Positions 1-9,002 of a DNA stretch of 64,000 nucleotides are shown here, one piece after another. Position 1 is the first letter of the stretch. Each line of letters starts with the position of its first letter. This DNA is from Enterococcus aquimarinus (GTDB taxonomy: Bacteria; Bacillota; Bacilli; Lactobacillales; Enterococcaceae): positions 271,778 to 335,777 of the forward strand of contig NZ_JXKD01000001.1 of the NCBI RefSeq assembly GCF_001885765.1, read 5' to 3'. Both the position numbers and the translations under genes were made by a program. The notes under the pieces were generated by a model. It saw only the letters and a list, made by a program, of their open reading frames with translations, was not told the DNA's origin and searched no databases.

Positions 1-279
1 GTCCATCTGGTCTGTCATCTAGATCCTGTTCCGATTGACAATCCTGAGTATCTAGAAATCCATCGCATTGTCAAAGGCTGCTTAAAGGGATTAAATCAAG
101 ATTTTCGGATGCATGATTTTCGAATTTTACCCAATAATCATTTGCAATTTGATTTAGTTGTTCCTGAAGGTAACCAAGTAAAAGAACAAGAAATTAAAGA
201 AACGATTCACCAACAATTATCAATTTACAAAGAAGCTTATAAAATAGAAATGACCCTTGATCATCATTATTTATTGTAA
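1..279 (+). CDS. Cation diffusion facilitator (CDF) transporter, C-terminal part
   Basis: The frame is open from base 1 and stops at 277-279, leaving 92 residues whose start lies outside the window. The fragment contains HLDPVPIDNPEY, a central MHDFRILPNNHLQFDLVVP stretch and an end with HHYLL. This is the pattern of the cytoplasmic dimerisation domain of CDF-family divalent metal/proton antiporters, which export zinc, iron or manganese. The transmembrane part is not visible, so the substrate cannot be judged. cls begins 26 bases downstream on the same strand. Confidence 0.75.
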   Translation, partial: VHLVCHLDPVPIDNPEYLEIHRIVKGCLKGLNQDFRMHDFRILPNNHLQFDLVVPEGNQVKEQEIKETIHQQLSIYKEAYKIEMTLDHHYLL

Positions 280-305
280 AATCAGGGGCATCTGTGAGGG
301 ATATC

Positions 306-1760
306 ATGGAAAATAATTGGTTTGTAGTAGGGTTATTCGTATTATTGGTTATCAATACCATTGGAGCAATTATTACGGTCTTTCGGCGCCCGCGATCGAT
401 TGCCAGTGTATTTGCTTGGTTACTAGCTTTAATTTTTTTGCCAGGTATTGGTTTTTTTCTCTATCTCTTTGCCGGGCGAAAAATAGATGATGAAATCATT
501 TATCGCTTGAACAGCCATCGTGAGCAACGAATTGAAGAAATCAATCAATTAATTGAGAGTCATAATCAGCAATTTCTAATCGAAAGCCAATCGAGTAGCT
601 CAGAACTTTTAAAAGACTACTTTAATTACTCGCAAGAAGCGCCTGTGACTCGCGGAAATCAAGTCCGTATTATTACCGATGGGCAAGAGAAGTTCAAGCA
701 ATTACTACAAGATATCCAGCAAGCGAAAGCAACGATTCATCTTGAATATTACGCGATTTTTGATGATCAAATCGGTAATCAATTGTTGCAATTATTAGTA
801 AAAAAAGCCCAAGAAGGGTTAGAGGTACGCGTATTATTTGATCCTTTTGGCGGCGGGACAACTATCCGCTTTTTTAACCCATTAATTCAAGCGGGTGGAA
901 AAGTCTTGCCGTTTATTACAGCCCGCGACTTTATTCGTAAAACGCGACTGAATTATCACCTTCATCGAAAAGTAGTGATTATTGATGGGAAAATTAGCTG
1001 GACGGGAGGATTTAATGTTGGGGATCAATATTTAAACGTGACAAAGAAGTTTGGGTATTGGCGTGATACGCATGCGCGAATTATTGGGACAGCTTCTTTC
1101 AGTCTGCAAGAAGTTTTTATTCGAGATTGGAATGCATCGGTGACGTGTGCCGAAGATTATTTAACGTACCAACCCAAATTCTTTACTCTCCCAACGCAAG
1201 AAGAACTCGGGAATATCAGTTTGCAAATCGTGGCTGATGGTCCGAATCGTGATGATCAAGTACTAAAAGGTGGCTTTATTAAAATGATTTTGGGAGCAAA
1301 AAAACGGATTCTCATTCAAACGCCATATCTGATTCCAGATGATTCAATGATGGATGCCTTACTGATTGCTGTGCGTTCTGGCGTTGAAGTCAATATTATG
1401 ATTCCATGTATGCCCGATCATCCTTTTATTTATCGTGCAACGCAATATTATGCGAGTAACTTACACAAAAAAGGAGTAAAAATCTCGATTTATACGGGAG
1501 GATTTTTACATGCGAAAGTCTTGGTTATTGATGACCATATTTCTTCGTTTGGAACCATGAACCAAGATATTCGTAGTTATGCTTTGAATTTTGAAGTGAA
1601 TGCTTTTGTGTATAATCAGGAATTGACAAAAACATTAGCCGAAACATTTGAAAAAGATTTGGAACAATCCATTGAATTGACGGATGCAATGATTGCTCAA
1701 CAGTCGCTATGGTTAAAAACAAAACAGTCTGTGGCTCGATTATTATCTCCGATTCTTTGA
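306..1760 (+). CDS. cls: Cardiolipin synthase
   Basis: 484 residues. Two hydrophobic segments near residues 5-25 and 35-55 anchor the protein in the membrane. Two phospholipase-D HxKxxxxD motifs follow: HRKVVIID near residue 220 and HAKVLVID near 400, the second followed by GTMNQD. Cardiolipin synthases of this kind join two phosphatidylglycerol molecules into cardiolipin and glycerol. A GTG start 12 bases upstream is possible, but GAGGG at 296-300 sits six bases before the ATG at 306, which I prefer. The 3' end overlaps the convergent RNase H gene by 18 bases. Confidence 0.93.
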   Translation: MENNWFVVGLFVLLVINTIGAIITVFRRPRSIASVFAWLLALIFLPGIGFFLYLFAGRKIDDEIIYRLNSHREQRIEEINQLIESHNQQFLIESQSSSSELLKDYFNYSQEAPVTRGNQVRIITDGQEKFKQLLQDIQQAKATIHLEYYAIFDDQIGNQLLQLLVKKAQEGLEVRVLFDPFGGGTTIRFFNPLIQAGGKVLPFITARDFIRKTRLNYHLHRKVVIIDGKISWTGGFNVGDQYLNVTKKFGYWRDTHARIIGTASFSLQEVFIRDWNASVTCAEDYLTYQPKFFTLPTQEELGNISLQIVADGPNRDDQVLKGGFIKMILGAKKRILIQTPYLIPDDSMMDALLIAVRSGVEVNIMIPCMPDHPFIYRATQYYASNLHKKGVKISIYTGGFLHAKVLVIDDHISSFGTMNQDIRSYALNFEVNAFVYNQELTKTLAETFEKDLEQSIELTDAMIAQQSLWLKTKQSVARLLSPIL

Positions 1761-2156
1761 TGCTAACCGTTTTTGTAACCCTTGCCGCGCTAAGTTATCG
1801 GCGCCTTTATTTTGATTTTCAGGAATCCACTGGATGATGACCAAATCAAACAGAGGCAAGCGCGCTTTTATTTCACTTAAATAACTTTTAAAATCCAGGT
1901 TATTAGTATAGTCCTTTTCAATGGTTTCTGCTAAAATCTTACTATCTGTATAAATAAAAATTGTTTCTTTTGTATGCTTTTGTTCAATTAGTTCATCAAG
2001 CAATGCGACAAAAGTAGCAAATTCTGCTTGGTGATTTGTTAAATCGGGTAAAGGAATGGTTTTTTGAATATGTAGCTGCTCGCCAACAAGAAGAATACCC
2101 CCTGCACTCGGGCCGGGATTTCCTTTAGTAGAAGCATCGATATAGGCTTTAATCAT
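1743..2156 (-). CDS. RNase HI family protein
   Basis: 137 residues. The RNase H fold is visible from its acidic catalytic residues: YIDASTKGNPGPSAGG at the N-terminus (Asp), AEFATFVALL (Glu), FIYTDSKIL (Asp) and GADNLARQGL (Asp) near the C-terminus. The family cuts the RNA strand of RNA/DNA hybrids; this short form resembles the rnhA-like protein found beside ebsA in enterococci. The ATG at 2156 is chosen over a GTG at 2168 because GAGGTGG lies just upstream of it. It is divergent from the ebsA-like gene and tail-to-tail with cls. Confidence 0.85.
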   Translation of the reverse strand: MIKAYIDASTKGNPGPSAGGILLVGEQLHIQKTIPLPDLTNHQAEFATFVALLDELIEQKHTKETIFIYTDSKILAETIEKDYTNNLDFKSYLSEIKARLPLFDLVIIQWIPENQNKGADNLARQGLQKRLASKNRR

Positions 2157-2212
2157 CCGACAGACCACCTCACTTATTATTATATTTCTATTATACTTCA
2201 GGAGGCGAAAGA

Positions 2213-2611
2213 ATGGCGCGAAAATTTTACTGGCAGCCAGAATTGTCCATTGCTATTATTTATTGGTCAACTACATTTACATTCTTCTTCCTAGGTTTTA
2301 TTTTAACTTTAGAAAAGTCAACTGTTTATTGGAAAAGTTTATTGGCATTTTTTTTCTTTTTTTTATTGCTTCTTTTAAGTCGCAAAAGATATCTACGTTT
2401 TTCGGAAACATCGATAACGCTCTCTAGTGTGATGCAGTGGTGTCCTGTTTCGATTCCCTACGAAGAAATCGAACAGATTCAGTGGCAAAAAAATCACTTG
2501 CTATTTGAATACCATGGAAAAAAATTTGAAGGCTATTTTTTTTCAAAAAACCAAAAAGCGTTCAGTCACCTATTGCAACAAAAATTTCCTGAAAAATTAA
2601 CAGAAGTGTGA
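2213..2611 (+). CDS. ebsA: EbsA-like membrane protein
   Basis: 132 residues with two hydrophobic segments at about 13-33 and 40-56 (the second is very rich in Phe and Leu), followed by a soluble C-terminal half. Size, topology and position between an RNase HI gene and a CBS-domain gene match the enterococcal EbsA family, once described as a pore-forming protein. The molecular role is not known to me. The start is supported by CAGGAGG nine bases upstream. The next gene begins nine bases after the stop, so the two are probably co-transcribed. Confidence 0.65.
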   Translation: MARKFYWQPELSIAIIYWSTTFTFFFLGFILTLEKSTVYWKSLLAFFFFFLLLLLSRKRYLRFSETSITLSSVMQWCPVSIPYEEIEQIQWQKNHLLFEYHGKKFEGYFFSKNQKAFSHLLQQKFPEKLTEV

Positions 2612-2620
2612 GGGATGACT

Positions 2621-3310
2621 ATGGGAGAGCAAGCAAATATATTTTTGACAAGTTTTAATCGCATTGAAAAATGGCTAAGAGAAGAGCTGGGTAACCCTCG
2701 GAATATGGGGTTTTCGCAGATGGTGCGTCGCCTAGCAAGTAGGCCAGACTTACTCGTCAAACAGTATGAAGACGATCTTCTGCAAATTTCGCAATTACGA
2801 AATGCGATTGTTCATGAGCAAATTAGCGAAAATTTTATTATAGCCGAACCCAATCAATGGTTGGTTCATCGAATCTTGACCATTGAGACGGATTTGATGC
2901 AACCAGAAAAAGTTTTCCCGCGCTTTAGTAAAAAAGTGACCGGTTTTGAACAAACGGTTCCCTTAAACGAGCTGTTAAAAATCGTTGCGCGCAAACGCTA
3001 CTCTCAATTTCCGCTATATGACAAAGGACGCTTTACGGGTTTAATTACTTTACGAGCAATCGGTTATTGGCTAGCAAAAGAAAGTCTTAAAGGATCCGTT
3101 GAATTAGAAGGAAAAATGGCAAAAGATTTGATTTTAAGTGATGGAAAAGCGAGTAATTACGAATTTGTCGCACAAGATTGTCCATTGATTGTGGCACAAT
3201 CAATGTTTAAAGAGAACGGGCTGCTAGAAGCCATTTTAATTACCAAAGATGGTCGACCTAATGGTCAATTGGTAGGGATTATTCGCCCAAGAGATATACT
3301 AAACATATGA
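2621..3310 (+). CDS. CBS-domain protein, possible nucleotide sensor
   Basis: 229 residues. Residues 1-70 are helical with a conserved-looking LRNAIVHE motif, as in HEPN-like folds. A pair of CBS domains follows from about residue 85 (SQFPLYDKGRFTGLITLRAI) to the C-terminal VGIIRPRDILNI. CBS pairs bind adenine nucleotides; related Firmicute proteins (CbpB/DarB) bind cyclic di-AMP, but this protein is longer and I do not assign that ligand. An ATG at 2615 is also in frame, but GAGGG at 2609-2613 favours 2621. Confidence 0.7.
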   Translation: MGEQANIFLTSFNRIEKWLREELGNPRNMGFSQMVRRLASRPDLLVKQYEDDLLQISQLRNAIVHEQISENFIIAEPNQWLVHRILTIETDLMQPEKVFPRFSKKVTGFEQTVPLNELLKIVARKRYSQFPLYDKGRFTGLITLRAIGYWLAKESLKGSVELEGKMAKDLILSDGKASNYEFVAQDCPLIVAQSMFKENGLLEAILITKDGRPNGQLVGIIRPRDILNI

Positions 3311-3325
3311 GAAGAGAGTGGAAAT

Positions 3326-3802
3326 ATGCTAGCGATTTATTTTTTTATTAGTGTCATTTTAATCGGAATCGACCAATGGGTAAAATATTGGACTGTAACG
3401 AATTTAGCCTTAGGTGAAAGTCAAGGCTTTATTCCATCGGTGTTATCCTTAACGTACATCCAAAACAGAGGAGCTGCTTGGAGTATTTTAGAAGGACAGA
3501 TGATTTTCTTCTTTATTATTACCGTGATTGCGGTGACAGTAATCACTTATTTACTGATTAAATATCGGAACGAACATTGGCTATTTCTTCTAGGTCTTTC
3601 TTTTGTCCTTGCGGGGGCAATCGGGAACTTTATTGATCGAATGCGTCTTGGTTATGTCATCGATATGTTTCAAACAGAATTTATTACTTTCCCGATTTTT
3701 AATGTAGCGGATGCCACTTTATTTATAGGTGTCGTAGGTATCTTTATCTATACAATTTTTGAGGAAAAGTTGAAAGGAAAACAACATGGAAAAGCAAATT
3801 AA
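3326..3802 (+). CDS. lspA: Lipoprotein signal peptidase (signal peptidase II)
   Basis: 158 residues and four hydrophobic segments, the usual size for LspA. The family boxes are present: NRGAAWSIL, then GAIGNFIDRMRLGYVIDM with the first catalytic Asp, then FNVADATLFIG with the second. The enzyme removes signal peptides from diacylglyceryl-modified prolipoproteins at the outer face of the membrane. It overlaps the next gene by 17 bases, so translation is probably coupled. Confidence 0.96.
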   Translation: MLAIYFFISVILIGIDQWVKYWTVTNLALGESQGFIPSVLSLTYIQNRGAAWSILEGQMIFFFIITVIAVTVITYLLIKYRNEHWLFLLGLSFVLAGAIGNFIDRMRLGYVIDMFQTEFITFPIFNVADATLFIGVVGIFIYTIFEEKLKGKQHGKAN

Positions 3803-4694
3803 CGTAACAATTCAAGATGAGACAGGGAGGACAGATAAAGTACTGGTCGCGTTATTACCTGAATATAGTCGTTCGCAAATTCAGCATTGGTTAAAAAGCG
3901 GGGTTGTGACCGTCGAAGGAGAAGCGGTGCGCGCTAGTCGTAAAGTCGTTTCAGGAGAAACATTGGTCATTACGATTCCAGAACCGAAAGAACTCGATTT
4001 GTTACCAGAAGATTTGCCACTAGAAATTATTTATGAAGATGATGATTTAGCAGTTGTCAATAAAGGTCAAGGGATGGTCGTTCATCCTTCTGCTGGGCAT
4101 CCCAATGGGACTCTTGTCAACGCGCTATTGTATCATTTAAAAAGTTTATCAAGCATTAATGACGTGATTCGTCCAGGGATTGTTCACCGTATCGACAAGG
4201 ACACTTCCGGTTTATTAATGGTCGCAAAAAACAATGCGACTCATGAATCATTAGCACAGCAATTAAAAGATAAAACAACATTGCGAAAATATGTGGCACT
4301 CGTGCATGGAAATATTTCACACGACAAAGGAACGATTAATGCTCCGATTGGTCGGTCAAAAACCAACCGTAAAGTACAAGCTGTCATCGCGGATGGTAAA
4401 CCTGCAGTTACACATTTTACCGTCTTAGAGCGTTTTGAGAACTTTACGCTAGTCGAGTTACAATTGGAAACGGGACGAACGCACCAAATTCGGGTCCATA
4501 TGCAATATATTGGTTTTCCTTTAGCAGGAGATCCCATTTACGGACCACGAAAAACACTTGAAGGCCAAGGACAGTATTTACATGCGAAAAAACTAGGCTT
4601 TAAACATCCTAAAACGGGTGAAGAACTCGTTTTTGAAGTGCCGATTCCCGCACAATTTGAAAATACTCTTGCAAAACTTAAGAAAATAGATTGA
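3786..4694 (+). CDS. RluD-family 23S rRNA pseudouridine synthase
   Basis: 302 residues. An N-terminal S4 RNA-binding domain (about 13-70, with YSRSQIQHWLKSG) precedes the pseudouridine synthase domain. The catalytic aspartate is in GIVHRIDKDTSGLLMVAK near residue 138, and TGRTHQIRVHM is present near 235. The family isomerises uridines in the large rRNA; the lspA-rluD-like-pyrR order is usual in Firmicutes. Its stop codon overlaps the -35 element of the pyr promoter. Confidence 0.92.
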   Translation: MEKQINVTIQDETGRTDKVLVALLPEYSRSQIQHWLKSGVVTVEGEAVRASRKVVSGETLVITIPEPKELDLLPEDLPLEIIYEDDDLAVVNKGQGMVVHPSAGHPNGTLVNALLYHLKSLSSINDVIRPGIVHRIDKDTSGLLMVAKNNATHESLAQQLKDKTTLRKYVALVHGNISHDKGTINAPIGRSKTNRKVQAVIADGKPAVTHFTVLERFENFTLVELQLETGRTHQIRVHMQYIGFPLAGDPIYGPRKTLEGQGQYLHAKKLGFKHPKTGEELVFEVPIPAQFENTLAKLKKID

Positions 4695-4719
4695 TTTTTA
4701 AGATAAAGAATAGTATAGT
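4691..4719 (+). promoter_or_regulatory. Promoter of the pyr operon
   Basis: TTGATT at 4691-4696 and TATAGT at 4714-4719 are separated by 17 bases, close to the sigma-A consensus. The -35 box overlaps the stop codon of the preceding gene. Transcription would begin near 4726, just ahead of the PyrR-binding sequence. Confidence 0.75.
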
Positions 4720-4740
4720 TACTTTAATAAAATTAAATAG

Positions 4741-4903
4741 TGTCCTTTAATGTAGTCCCGTGAGGCTAAGAAGGCAGTGAAGAGAGATTGAGCTTATTTG
4801 CGAATAAGACTCGATGATCTCGTGTGGAATTTCTATGGCTTTTTGTGTAGCCATAAATCTAAAAACAGTCACTCCTACCTTAAAACGGGTAGGAGTTTTT
4901 TTA
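4741..4903 (+). promoter_or_regulatory. PyrR-binding attenuator leader of the pyr operon
   Basis: AGTCCCGTGAGGCT at 4754-4767 fits the PyrR recognition loop ARUCCNGNGAGGYU at every position. It precedes a hairpin terminator. In Firmicutes UMP-bound PyrR holds this anti-antiterminator, which lets the downstream terminator form when pyrimidines are plentiful. The bases between (4768-4870) contain complementary stretches that could form the antiterminator, but I have not folded them. Confidence 0.88.
4871..4903 (+). terminator. Attenuator terminator before pyrR
   Basis: A nine-base-pair stem, ACTCCTACC (4871-4879) with GGTAGGAGT (4888-4896), is followed by a T-rich tract. It lies 25 bases before the pyrR start and is the terminator controlled by the PyrR site. 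Confidence 0.88.
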
Positions 4904-4927
4904 TTGTCAAAATGAAGGAGGAAGAAC

Positions 4928-5464
4928 ATGAAATCAAAAGAAGTGGTCGATGCGCTAACGATGAAACGAGCAATTACGCGGATAACATATGAAATCATTG
5001 AACGGCATCAAGGAATCGAGAATGTGGTTTTAATTGGTATTAAAACACGCGGTATTTTTATTGCACAACGGATTGCACAACGATTAAAAGAATTAGAAAA
5101 TATTGAAGTCCCGGTAGGAGAACTTGATATTACGTTATACCGAGATGATAAAAAACAAGAACTTGAAGAAGCGGAATTACATGATTCGAATATCCCAGTT
5201 TCATTAGAAGGAAAAGAAGTTATTTTAATTGATGATGTTTTGTTTACCGGACGCACTATTCGCGCAGCACTGGATGCCATTATGGATTTTGGTCGGCCAA
5301 AACGAATTGGTCTAGCTGTCCTTGTTGACCGAGGACATCGAGAACTGCCTGTTCGCGCTGATTTTGTTGGAAAAAACATTCCAACTTCAACGAAAGAAGA
5401 AATTATTGTGGAAATGCAAGAATTAGATGGACGTGACCGCATCGTCATCAAAACAGAAGGGTAG
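4928..5464 (+). CDS. pyrR: Pyrimidine operon attenuation protein / uracil phosphoribosyltransferase
   Basis: 178 residues, the usual length. The PRPP-binding motif [18 protein letters not shown] is at about residues 98-115. PyrR binds the leader RNA in the presence of UMP and also has weak uracil phosphoribosyltransferase activity. The start is set by AAGGAGG seven bases upstream. It is the first gene of the operon and regulates it through the adjacent leader. Confidence 0.96.
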   Translation: MKSKEVVDALTMKRAITRITYEIIERHQGIENVVLIGIKTRGIFIAQRIAQRLKELENIEVPVGELDITLYRDDKKQELEEAELHDSNIPVSLEGKEVILIDDVLFTGRTIRAALDAIMDFGRPKRIGLAVLVDRGHRELPVRADFVGKNIPTSTKEEIIVEMQELDGRDRIVIKTEG

Positions 5465-5474
5465 GAAAGATTTT

Positions 5475-6755
5475 ATGAAAGACACTTTTAGAAATACCGA
5501 GGCCGTTTTAGACATCGGTGATCGACCAAAACCGTTTCAATGGCTTGGTTTAAGCTTACAACATTTATTCACCATGTTTGGTGCGACGGTGCTCGTTCCT
5601 CGTTTAGTCGGACTGGATCCTGGGATTGCCTTAGTGAGTTCTGGCCTTGGAACATTGGTTTACTTAACCATTACCAAAGGAAAAATCCCAGCGTATCTTG
5701 GAAGTAGTTTTGCTTTTATTGCCGCGATGCAAATGCTCATGCAAACGCAAGGTTATCCTGCGATTGCTCAAGGAGCAATGACAACGGGACTAGTTTACCT
5801 GATTGTAGCGGTGATTATTCAAAAAATTGGTGCAGCATGGTTAGATAAAGTGTTACCGCCAATCGTAGTCGGACCAGTTATCATGGTGATCGGGTTAGGT
5901 TTAGCAGCTAATGCGGCGAACAGCGCGATGTTTAATGAAGCTGGCAACTATGACTTTCGATACGTCTTTGTCGCCCTCGCTACCTTAGCATTAACAATCT
6001 TTTTCAATATGTGGTTTAAAGGATTCTTAGGCTTAATTCCGATTTTACTTGGGATTGTGAGTGGTTATATCGTCGCATTACTGGCTGGAATTGTGGATTT
6101 AAGTCTGATTGCCAATGCAAGTTGGTTCTCATTACCGAATTTTGAAATTCCCTTTGTGCAATATACGCCAACGCTCCAGTTAGGCGCTATCGTCACAATG
6201 GCTCCCATTGCTTTTGTGACAATGACAGAACATATCGGTCATTTAATGGTTTTGAATAAATTAACGAAACGTAATTTCTTTGACAATCCTGGATTAAGTA
6301 AAACCCTCGCAGGTGACGGGGCTGCGCAAATTGTCGCAGGACTTATCGGTGGTCCGCCAACAACGAGTTATGGTGAAAATATTGGCGTACTCGCAATCAC
6401 GCGAGTACATAGCGTGTTTGTCATTGGTGGGGCAGCAGTTTTTGCAGTCGCTCTTGGCTTCGTCGGGAAAATGAGTGCCTTAATTTTGAGCATTCCAAAT
6501 CCGGTTATCTCCGGCATTAGTTTTGTGCTCTTTGGTGTCATTGCCGCGAGTGGCTTAAAAATTTTAATTGAAAACAACATCGACTTTGATCGCAAGAAAA
6601 ATTTGATCATCGCTTCCGTCATTTTAGTCGTAGGGATTGGCGGACTCGTATTAGAAATTGGGACCTTCACACTCTCAGCGATGGCTTTAGCGACAGTCTT
6701 AGGCATCTTTTTAAATCTTATTTTACCAGAAACGTCTCGTAGCGAAGAAAAGTAA
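5475..6755 (+). CDS. pyrP: Uracil permease
   Basis: 426 residues and about twelve hydrophobic segments typical of NCS2 nucleobase/proton symporters. Recognisable parts are [20 protein letters not shown] near the N-terminus, [10 protein letters not shown] mid-protein and [13 protein letters not shown]. It imports uracil for salvage. GGTAGGAAAG precedes the chosen ATG; the reading frame stays open further 5' but only through pyrR. Position two in the pyr operon supports uracil as substrate. Confidence 0.93.
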   Translation: MKDTFRNTEAVLDIGDRPKPFQWLGLSLQHLFTMFGATVLVPRLVGLDPGIALVSSGLGTLVYLTITKGKIPAYLGSSFAFIAAMQMLMQTQGYPAIAQGAMTTGLVYLIVAVIIQKIGAAWLDKVLPPIVVGPVIMVIGLGLAANAANSAMFNEAGNYDFRYVFVALATLALTIFFNMWFKGFLGLIPILLGIVSGYIVALLAGIVDLSLIANASWFSLPNFEIPFVQYTPTLQLGAIVTMAPIAFVTMTEHIGHLMVLNKLTKRNFFDNPGLSKTLAGDGAAQIVAGLIGGPPTTSYGENIGVLAITRVHSVFVIGGAAVFAVALGFVGKMSALILSIPNPVISGISFVLFGVIAASGLKILIENNIDFDRKKNLIIASVILVVGIGGLVLEIGTFTLSAMALATVLGIFLNLILPETSRSEEK

Positions 6756-6772
6756 ATCAAGGAGGAAACAAC

Positions 6773-7699
6773 ATGATTATTCAATCAGAACGCATTAGTT
6801 TAAAACATTTATTATCGGTGGAAGCTTTATCCGACCAAGAAGTGATGGGACTTATCCATCGAGGACAAGAATTTAAACGGGGTGCGCAATGGAATCCTGA
6901 GAAAAGTCAGTATTTTGCGACGAATTTATTTTTCGAAAATAGTACAAGAACGCATAAAAGCTTTGAAGTAGCGGAAAGAAAACTAGGCATTGAAACGATT
7001 GAATTTGAAGAATCAAAAAGCTCCGTTACAAAAGGTGAAACACTTTATGACACGGTCTTAACGATGTCAGCGATTGGAGTAGACGTCGCAGTCATTCGTC
7101 ACGGAGATGAACATTACTACGATGAATTAATCGAAAGTCGCACGATCCAATGTGGCATCATCAATGGTGGCGATGGAAGTGGTCAACATCCTACGCAATG
7201 TTTACTTGATTTAATGACCATCTATGAAGAATTTGGTAGCTTTGAGAACTTAAAAGTGGCGATCGTAGGCGATATCACGCACTCGCGTGTCGCAAAATCA
7301 AATATGCAAATGTTAAAACGCTTGGGAGCAAAAGTCTTTTTCTCTGGCCCTAAAGAATGGTATAAAGATGAATTTGAAGTTTACGGACACTACTTGCCAC
7401 TGGATGAATTAGTCGAAGAAGTCGATGTGATGATGATGCTTCGTGTCCAACATGAACGCCATGGCGATGAAAAAAGCTTCTCAAAAGAAGAGTATCATCA
7501 AGCGTATGGGTTAACGGAAGAGCGTGCGAAACGTCTTAAAAAACATGCCATTATTATGCACCCAGCACCCGTTAACCGCGATGTAGAACTAGCAGATTCG
7601 CTGGTAGAAGGGATGCAATCACGGATTATTACCCAAATGTCTAACGGTGTTTATATGCGAATGGCCATTTTAGAAGCAGTATTAACAGGACGATCATAA
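6773..7699 (+). CDS. pyrB: Aspartate carbamoyltransferase, catalytic subunit
   Basis: 308 residues. The carbamoyl-phosphate motif [13 protein letters not shown] is near residue 51, [12 protein letters not shown] near 133 and [11 protein letters not shown] near 261. It joins carbamoyl phosphate and aspartate, the first committed step to UMP. AAGGAGG supports the start. No regulatory subunit gene is nearby, as is normal in Firmicutes. Confidence 0.97.
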   Translation: MIIQSERISLKHLLSVEALSDQEVMGLIHRGQEFKRGAQWNPEKSQYFATNLFFENSTRTHKSFEVAERKLGIETIEFEESKSSVTKGETLYDTVLTMSAIGVDVAVIRHGDEHYYDELIESRTIQCGIINGGDGSGQHPTQCLLDLMTIYEEFGSFENLKVAIVGDITHSRVAKSNMQMLKRLGAKVFFSGPKEWYKDEFEVYGHYLPLDELVEEVDVMMMLRVQHERHGDEKSFSKEEYHQAYGLTEERAKRLKKHAIIMHPAPVNRDVELADSLVEGMQSRIITQMSNGVYMRMAILEAVLTGRS

Positions 7700-7712
7700 G
7701 GAGGAAGTAGAC

Positions 7713-8999
7713 ATGAATACATTAATTAAAAATGGGAGAATTGTTTCTCACGATAACGAATTAACAACGGTAGATATTTGGATTAAAGAAGGAAAGATTC
7801 ACGCAATTGGTGAAGCATTTAATGCCGAAACATTTGAACAAGTGATTGACGTGAAAGGTCAATTGATTACGCCAGGATTAGTCGATGTCCATGTCCATTT
7901 TAGAGAGCCTGGTTTTACGTATAAAGAAACGATTGAAACCGGAAGTCAAGCAGCAGCACGGGGAGGATTCACAACGGTCTGTGCAATGCCGAACTTAAAC
8001 CCAGTCCCAGATACTGTCGAACGTTTTGAAGAAGTCCAAAAAATCATTGATCGTGACGCGGTGGTCAAAGTCTTGCAATATGCGCCAATGACTGAAAACT
8101 TACATAGTGAAACATTAGTCGATTATGATGGTTTAACACAAGCTGGAGCCTTTGCTTTTACCAACGATGGCGTTGGGGTTCAAACAGCGGGGACGATGTA
8201 CTTAGCGATGAAAGCTGCGGCTAAAAATAATCGTTCAATCGTAGCCCATACCGAGGATGAGTCCTTATTGTTTGACGGTGTGATGCACTTAGGCAAACGT
8301 TCAGAAGAGTTAGGCTTACCTGGAATCATGAGTGCGACAGAATCTTCGCAAATCGCGCGTGACTTACTTTTAGCAGAAGAAACAGGTGTTCATTATCATG
8401 TGTGCCACGTATCAAGTAAAGAAAGTGTTCGAATTATTCGTGAAGCCAAGCAAGCAGGAATCAACGTAACATGCGAAGTTTGCCCACACCATCTCGTTTT
8501 AATGGATGAAGATATTCCAGAAGATAATGGTTATTGGAAAATGAATCCACCGCTCCGGGCGAGTGATGACCAAAAAGCACTGATTGAAGGTTTATTAGAT
8601 GGCACGATTGACTGTATTGCAACGGACCATGCACCTCATAGTCACGAAGAAAAAAATCAAAGTTTTGTTGATTCACCATTTGGAATTGTGGGCTCCGAAT
8701 ATGCTTTCCAAATGATTTACACGCACTTTGTAAAAACAGGTGTTTTCACTTTAGAACAAGTTGTTGATTGGATGGCGATTAAACCAGCAGAAATCTTTGG
8801 TTTAAATGCTGGGCGTCTGACGATTGGCGGACCCGCAGATCTTGCAATTTTTGATTTAGAAACGGAATATGTAGTCGATGATCAACAATTTTTATCAAAG
8901 AGTATTAATACACCATTCGTTGGGTGGAAATTATATGGTGATACAACAGTGACACTCGTAGATGGTAAAATAGCATGGCAAAAAAAAGGTGGGAAATAA
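7713..8999 (+). CDS. pyrC: Dihydroorotase
   Basis: 428 residues, class I dihydroorotase of the amidohydrolase superfamily. The metal site DVHVHFREPG is near residue 58, and the C-terminal metal Asp lies in CIATDHAPHS near 305. It cyclises carbamoyl-aspartate to dihydroorotate. The spacing of 13 bases from pyrB and AAGGAGG before the ATG fit operon expression. Confidence 0.97.
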   Translation: MNTLIKNGRIVSHDNELTTVDIWIKEGKIHAIGEAFNAETFEQVIDVKGQLITPGLVDVHVHFREPGFTYKETIETGSQAAARGGFTTVCAMPNLNPVPDTVERFEEVQKIIDRDAVVKVLQYAPMTENLHSETLVDYDGLTQAGAFAFTNDGVGVQTAGTMYLAMKAAAKNNRSIVAHTEDESLLFDGVMHLGKRSEELGLPGIMSATESSQIARDLLLAEETGVHYHVCHVSSKESVRIIREAKQAGINVTCEVCPHHLVLMDEDIPEDNGYWKMNPPLRASDDQKALIEGLLDGTIDCIATDHAPHSHEEKNQSFVDSPFGIVGSEYAFQMIYTHFVKTGVFTLEQVVDWMAIKPAEIFGLNAGRLTIGGPADLAIFDLETEYVVDDQQFLSKSINTPFVGWKLYGDTTVTLVDGKIAWQKKGGK

Positions 9000-9002
9000 T
9001 AG

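Noticed and set aside
1743..1760. The 18-base overlap of cls and the RNase H gene as a regulatory antisense overlap
   Set aside because: Short tail-to-tail overlaps are common in compact genomes, and no further signal was seen.
5008..5451. A 147-codon frame opposite pyrR
   Set aside because: It is a shadow of pyrR: it is rich in Ser and Ile from reversed codons and has no start signal.
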